Assembly (NCBI RefSeq): GCF_001990265.1
Contig: NZ_LYVN01000030.1
Span: 1-33,739 of the forward strand
Source of the DNA: Sphingopyxis sp. KK2
GTDB taxonomy: Bacteria > Pseudomonadota > Alphaproteobacteria > Sphingomonadales > Sphingomonadaceae
Reading direction: 5' to 3'
Length of the DNA stretch: 33,739 nucleotides
The stretch's first letter is position 1, and the number at the start of each line of letters is the position of its first letter. The notes below the pieces were generated by a model. That model saw nothing but the letters and a program-made list of their open reading frames with translations, was not told the origin of the DNA and did no database searches. This document shows positions 30,079-33,739 of the stretch, in pieces. The position numbers were made by a program, and so were the translations under genes.

Positions 30079-32391
30079 ATGGCGCAGCGCGGCGACCGGC
30101 CTCATATTTACCGCTTCGCCGGACCCGCGGGCGGCTGGGGATCGGTCCGCTCGCTCGCCGATATCCTGACCCGCGAGCGCGTCGATGCGCGCGGCTACCG
30201 CGAGCTGCTTCGCCAGAACAAGCCGCAAGGCTTCATGTGCGTGAGCTGCGCCTGGCCGAAGCCCGCCGATCATCATCCCGCCGAATTCTGCGAGGAAGGT
30301 GCGAAGGCGACCGCATGGGAGCTGACGCGCCGCCGCACGACGCCGGCCTTTTTCGAGACGCATAGCCTGTCGGAGCTTCGCGGCTGGACGGATTACGACC
30401 TCGAACAGCAGGGGCGGCTCACGCACCCGCTTCGCTACGATGCCGCAACCGACAGATATATCGGCTGCAGCTGGGATGAGGCGTTCGACGCGATCGGCGC
30501 CGCGCTGCGCCCGCTCGATCCCGCCGCGGTCGCCTTTTATTCCTCGGGCCGCACCAGTCTCGAGGCCTCCTATATGTATGGTCTCATGGCGCGGATGTAC
30601 GGGAACCAGAATCTCCCCGACAGCTCGAACATGTGCCATGAATCCACCTCGGTCGGGTTGAAGGCCGCGCTCGGCGTGCCGGTCGGCACGACGCGGATCG
30701 AGGATTTCGAGCAGGCCGACGCGATCTTCTTCTTCGGGCAGAATGTCGGCTCGAACGCGCCGCGCATGCTCCACAACCTGCGCGCCTGCCGAAAGCGCGG
30801 CGTCGAGATCGTGACCTTCAACCCGTTGCGCGAGCGCGGGCTCGAACGTTTTACCGATCCGCAGAACCCGGCCGAGATGCTGACGCTCAAGGAAACGGCG
30901 ATCTCGACCCAATATCATCAGCTGCGCGCGGGCAGCGACATCGCGGCGATGACGGGGATCGCCAAGTATCTGCTGCTGTGGGACGAGGAGGCCCGGGCCG
31001 CCGGCAAGCCTGCGGTGCTCGATCATGACTTTCTTGCCGCGCACACGGTCGGCTTCGATGCGTTCGCCGCTTCGGTGCGCGCGGCGGAATGGCGCGACAT
31101 CGAAAGCGAGACCGGCCTGCCGCGTGCCGATCTCGAGGAGGCGGCGCGCGTCTATGCGGGTGCCGGCGCGGTCATGGCGATCTACGGCATGGGGCTGACG
31201 CAGCATGTGAAGGGCGTCGAGAATGTCCGCATGGTGGTCAATCTCCTGCTGCTGCGCGGCAATGTGGGGAGGCTCGGCGCGGGGCCGACGCCGGTGCGCG
31301 GCCATTCGAACGTGCAAGGGCAGCGCACCGTCGGTATAACCGAAAAGACCGAACTCGTGCCGGTTGACCGGCTCGAGGCGCAATATGGCTTCTCCGCGCC
31401 GCGCAAGAAGGGGCTCGACACCGTCGGTACCTGCCGCGGCATAATCGACGGGTCGGTGAAGGCGTTCGTTGGGCTCGGCGGCAATTTCCTGCGCGCGGTG
31501 CCCGAGACCGGGGCGATGGAAGCGGCCTGGCCGCGCCTCGAGCTCTCGGTCCAGATCGCGACCAAGCTCAACCGCAATCATCTCTTCCCAGGGAAACAGG
31601 CCTTTCTGCTGCCATGCCTCGGCCGGATCGAGCGCGACTTGCAGGCAAGCGGACCGCAGGCCGTCTCGGTCGAGGATTCGACGAGCTGCATTCACGGCTC
31701 GCGCGGCAAGATGCCCCCCGCGAGCCCGCATCTCCTGTCAGAGCCTGCGATCGTCGCGGCAATCGCAAAGCGCATCGTGCCGGCCAACCCCCGGCTCGAC
31801 TGGGATGCATGGGTTGACGACTACAGCCGCATCCGCGCGGCGATCGCGGAGACCTATCCCGACATCTTCGCCGATTATGAGCAGCGGCTCTTCACGCCCG
31901 GCGGCTTCTGGAAGGGCAACAAGGCGGCCGAACGCATCTGGGAAACGAAGAGCGGCAAGGCCGAATTCCATACGCCCTCGGGGCTCTCCGCAGCGGGCTT
32001 TGCCGATGTCCCGGGCCGGTTCCGGCTGACGACGCTGCGGTCGAACGACCAGTTCAACACCACCATCTACGGCTATCACGACCGCTTCCGCGGTGTGAAG
32101 GGAACGCGCGACGTGCTGTTCATCAACGCCGAGGACATGGCGGAGGCGGGGATTGCCGAAGGCGAGATCGTCGCGCTCGAAAGCGACGCGGGCGACGGCA
32201 GGCGCCGCCGGCGCGACGGGATGATCGCGACCCCCTATGCGATCCCGCGCGGCTGCCTCGGCGCCTATTATCCCGAGTGCAATCTCCTCATGCCGCTCGA
32301 GCATCATGCCGAGGAGAGCCATGTGCCCGCCGCCAAATCGGTGCCGGTGCGGATCGTCCGCGGGAATGCCGATCAGGGAGCCGCCGCATGA
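30079..32391 (+). CDS. FdhF/YdeP family molybdopterin oxidoreductase
   Basis: 770 residues, the usual size. It is an oxidoreductase with a molybdopterin guanine dinucleotide cofactor, similar to E. coli YdeP, which is linked to acid resistance. Motifs: a Cys cluster near the N-terminus (C54, C57, C71 in MCVSCAWPKP and FCEEGAKA), YSSGRTSLEASYMYG, and NMCHESTSVG with C186 as candidate molybdenum-region residue. GPTPVRGHSNVQGQRTVG and the C-terminal GCLGAYYPECNLLMPLEHH match the family. The natural substrate is unknown. No fdhD-type sulfurtransferase gene lies in the window. It is the second gene of a catalase-molybdoenzyme-DedA operon. Confidence 0.93.
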   Translation: MAQRGDRPHIYRFAGPAGGWGSVRSLADILTRERVDARGYRELLRQNKPQGFMCVSCAWPKPADHHPAEFCEEGAKATAWELTRRRTTPAFFETHSLSELRGWTDYDLEQQGRLTHPLRYDAATDRYIGCSWDEAFDAIGAALRPLDPAAVAFYSSGRTSLEASYMYGLMARMYGNQNLPDSSNMCHESTSVGLKAALGVPVGTTRIEDFEQADAIFFFGQNVGSNAPRMLHNLRACRKRGVEIVTFNPLRERGLERFTDPQNPAEMLTLKETAISTQYHQLRAGSDIAAMTGIAKYLLLWDEEARAAGKPAVLDHDFLAAHTVGFDAFAASVRAAEWRDIESETGLPRADLEEAARVYAGAGAVMAIYGMGLTQHVKGVENVRMVVNLLLLRGNVGRLGAGPTPVRGHSNVQGQRTVGITEKTELVPVDRLEAQYGFSAPRKKGLDTVGTCRGIIDGSVKAFVGLGGNFLRAVPETGAMEAAWPRLELSVQIATKLNRNHLFPGKQAFLLPCLGRIERDLQASGPQAVSVEDSTSCIHGSRGKMPPASPHLLSEPAIVAAIAKRIVPANPRLDWDAWVDDYSRIRAAIAETYPDIFADYEQRLFTPGGFWKGNKAAERIWETKSGKAEFHTPSGLSAAGFADVPGRFRLTTLRSNDQFNTTIYGYHDRFRGVKGTRDVLFINAEDMAEAGIAEGEIVALESDAGDGRRRRRDGMIATPYAIPRGCLGAYYPECNLLMPLEHHAEESHVPAAKSVPVRIVRGNADQGAAA

Positions 32392-32993
32392 CCGACTGGA
32401 TCACCGATCTCGTCGAGACGATGGGCTATGCGGGCATCCTCCTCCTCATGTTTCTCGAGAATGTCTTCCCGCCGATCCCCTCCGAGGTGATCATGCCGCT
32501 CGCGGGTTTCGGCGCCGCCGACGGACGCTACAGCCTGCCGCTGGTGATCGCTGCCGGACTGGCCGGGACCCTGCTCGGCGCGCTCTTCTGGTACATGATC
32601 GCGCGCAGGATCGGCGATGAGCGGCTTCGCCGCTGGGCCGACCGCCACGGGCGCTGGATCACGCTCAGCGGCGACGATATCGCGCGGATCGAGCGCTGGT
32701 TCTGCTGCCACGGCACATGGGCGGTGCCGCTCGCCCATCTTATACCCGGTCTCCGCACCCTCATCTCGATCCCCGCCGGCATTTTCGCGATGCCGCCGAC
32801 GCGCTTCCTGCTGCTGTCGGCGCTCGGCGCGGGCGTCTGGACCGCGGCGCTCGCGGTCGCGGGTTATGTGCTCGCCGAGCGCTTCGAGGGCGTCGAAAAA
32901 ATGGTCGGCCCGGCAAGCACCGCGATCATGGCCGCGCTCTTTGCCTATTATGTCTGGCGCGTGATCCGCTTCAAGCCGGGCGGGGCCAGCTGA
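32388..32993 (+). CDS. DedA family protein
   Basis: 201 residues, a typical DedA/VTT-domain inner-membrane protein. Its ATG overlaps the stop of the molybdoenzyme by 4 nt. Motifs: GYAGILLLMFLENVFPPIPSEVIMPLAG (re-entrant loop), GALFWYMIARRIG, and HLIPGLRTLISIPAGIFAMP. About five membrane segments. Family members affect membrane lipid scrambling and pH or drug tolerance. Its place in an operon with a catalase and an acid-stress molybdoenzyme suggests a stress role (inference). It is convergent with the gene at the window's right edge. Confidence 0.92.
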   Translation: MTDWITDLVETMGYAGILLLMFLENVFPPIPSEVIMPLAGFGAADGRYSLPLVIAAGLAGTLLGALFWYMIARRIGDERLRRWADRHGRWITLSGDDIARIERWFCCHGTWAVPLAHLIPGLRTLISIPAGIFAMPPTRFLLLSALGAGVWTAALAVAGYVLAERFEGVEKMVGPASTAIMAALFAYYVWRVIRFKPGGAS

Positions 32994-33739
32994 TTATTTC
33001 TGGCCGGCCGCCGGGGACACCGGCGATCGCATCGCGAGCGCGCGGGGGCCGGTGACGCGCCACACCGTGTTCGAAAGATCGTCGGCGATCCAGAGCGCGC
33101 CGCGCGCCGGGTCCCAGGTGACGCCGACCGGGCGGCCCCGCGCTTTACCGTCCTTGATGAAGCCGGTCACGAAATCCTTCGGCTTCGCGGCCGGGCGCCC
33201 GTTCGCGAAGGGGACGAAGCGCACCTTGTAGCCCGCGAGGGTCTTGCGGTTCCAGCTGCCATGCTCGCCGACGAAGGCGCCCGCCTCATAGCCTGGGAGA
33301 CCCCCTTCGGTCGCGAAGCTCAGTCCGAGCGGCGCGACGTGCGAGCCCAGCGCATAATCGGGGGTGACCGCAGTCCTGACGAGCTCGGGCTTTTGCGGAT
33401 GGACGCGCGGATCGGGGTGACGCCCCCAATAGCTGTACGGCCAGCCGTAGAAGGCGCCCTCGCGCACCGAGGTCAGATAGTCGGGCACGAGCTCGGCCCC
33501 GAGCTCGTCGCGTTCGTTCACCACCGCCCAGAGGGCGTTCGAGGAGGGCTCGAGGGCGAGCGCGGTCGGATTGCGAATGCCCGAGACGAAGATACGGCTC
33601 GCGCCGGTGGCGGCATCGACCTCCCAGATGACGGCCCGATCCTCCTCGGCGCTCATTCCGCGCTCGCCGATATTGCTGTTCGAGCCGATACCCACATAGA
33701 GCTTCGTGCCGTCCGCGCTCGCCGCGAGCGATTTGGTCC
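32994..33739 (-). CDS. Sorbosone dehydrogenase family protein (partial)
   Basis: The gene runs off the right edge of the window, so the N-terminus is missing. 248 C-terminal residues are visible. They resemble the glucose/sorbosone dehydrogenase group (six-bladed beta-propeller, PQQ or soluble quinoprotein type). Motifs: YVGIGSNSNIGERG, RNPTALALEPSSNALWAVVNERDELG, FYGWPYSYWGRHPDPR, HVAPLGLSFAT, FVGEHGSWNRK and GRPVGVTWDPARGALWIADD. These blade motifs repeat with W-x-x-x-D/N endings. It probably acts in the periplasm on sugars or aldoses, but the exact substrate is unknown. Confidence 0.85.
   Translation of the reverse strand, partial: TKSLAASADGTKLYVGIGSNSNIGERGMSAEEDRAVIWEVDAATGASRIFVSGIRNPTALALEPSSNALWAVVNERDELGAELVPDYLTSVREGAFYGWPYSYWGRHPDPRVHPQKPELVRTAVTPDYALGSHVAPLGLSFATEGGLPGYEAGAFVGEHGSWNRKTLAGYKVRFVPFANGRPAAKPKDFVTGFIKDGKARGRPVGVTWDPARGALWIADDLSNTVWRVTGPRALAMRSPVSPAAGQK

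Overview
The window is high-GC DNA that looks like a free-living alphaproteobacterium of the order Sphingomonadales, probably close to Sphingopyxis or Sphingomonas. This is inferred from the protein families, heavy use of GTG/TTG starts, and many candidate promoters of the alphaproteobacterial EcfG type (GGAAC-N16/17-CGTT). I see no rRNA, tRNA, CRISPR array, insertion sequence or prophage. It reads as chromosome rich in stress genes.

Layout. 1-2.2 kb: KTSC-domain protein, the DNA end-binding protein Ku, and a coupled trio of small hydrophilic unknowns. 2.2-5.7 kb: a coupled leftward operon of LigD (ligase + polymerase, no phosphoesterase domain), exonuclease III and a small protein with two HxT motifs, divergent from a DksA/TraR zinc-finger protein. 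5.7-7.8 kb: mannose-1-phosphate guanylyltransferase, a nearly 500-bp gap, a small unknown, and a plasmid-stabilisation-like basic protein. 8.0-10.2 kb: two YkuD-type L,D-transpeptidase proteins. 10.3-13.5 kb: a YghA-like SDR, a serine esterase with a probable CTG start, a DUF1206 membrane protein, and a small lipoprotein with a clear terminator. 13.6-17.2 kb: AsmA-like protein, an Asp-nucleophile alpha/beta hydrolase, and a PRC-barrel lipoprotein. 17.6-20.9 kb: GFA-family protein, FMN-binding split-barrel protein, and a coupled FAD-protein/DUF1543 pair. 21-24.5 kb: small CsbD-like protein, DUF3606, a membrane-anchored unknown with a DUF421 protein, hemerythrin with a CinA-type amidohydrolase, an HVA1/DUF2945 protein and a small unknown. 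24.5-28.6 kb: hybrid histidine kinase with a single-domain response regulator, then a cation diffusion facilitator. 29-33 kb: a tight operon of catalase-family protein, FdhF/YdeP-type molybdoenzyme and DedA protein. The window ends inside a sorbosone-dehydrogenase-like gene.

The connecting theme is the general stress response. Sequences fitting G(G/C)AAC-N16/17-CGTT or close variants lie just upstream of about fifteen genes in both orientations. Three match GGAAC-N16-CGTT exactly (L,D-transpeptidase, DUF1206, small lipoprotein). The ligD/DksA-like gap carries two such promoters on opposite strands, almost superimposed. NHEJ repair, cell-wall cross-linking, peroxide and di-iron proteins, and small hydrophilic proteins therefore look like members of one regulon. 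All promoter calls were made by eye and are predictions.
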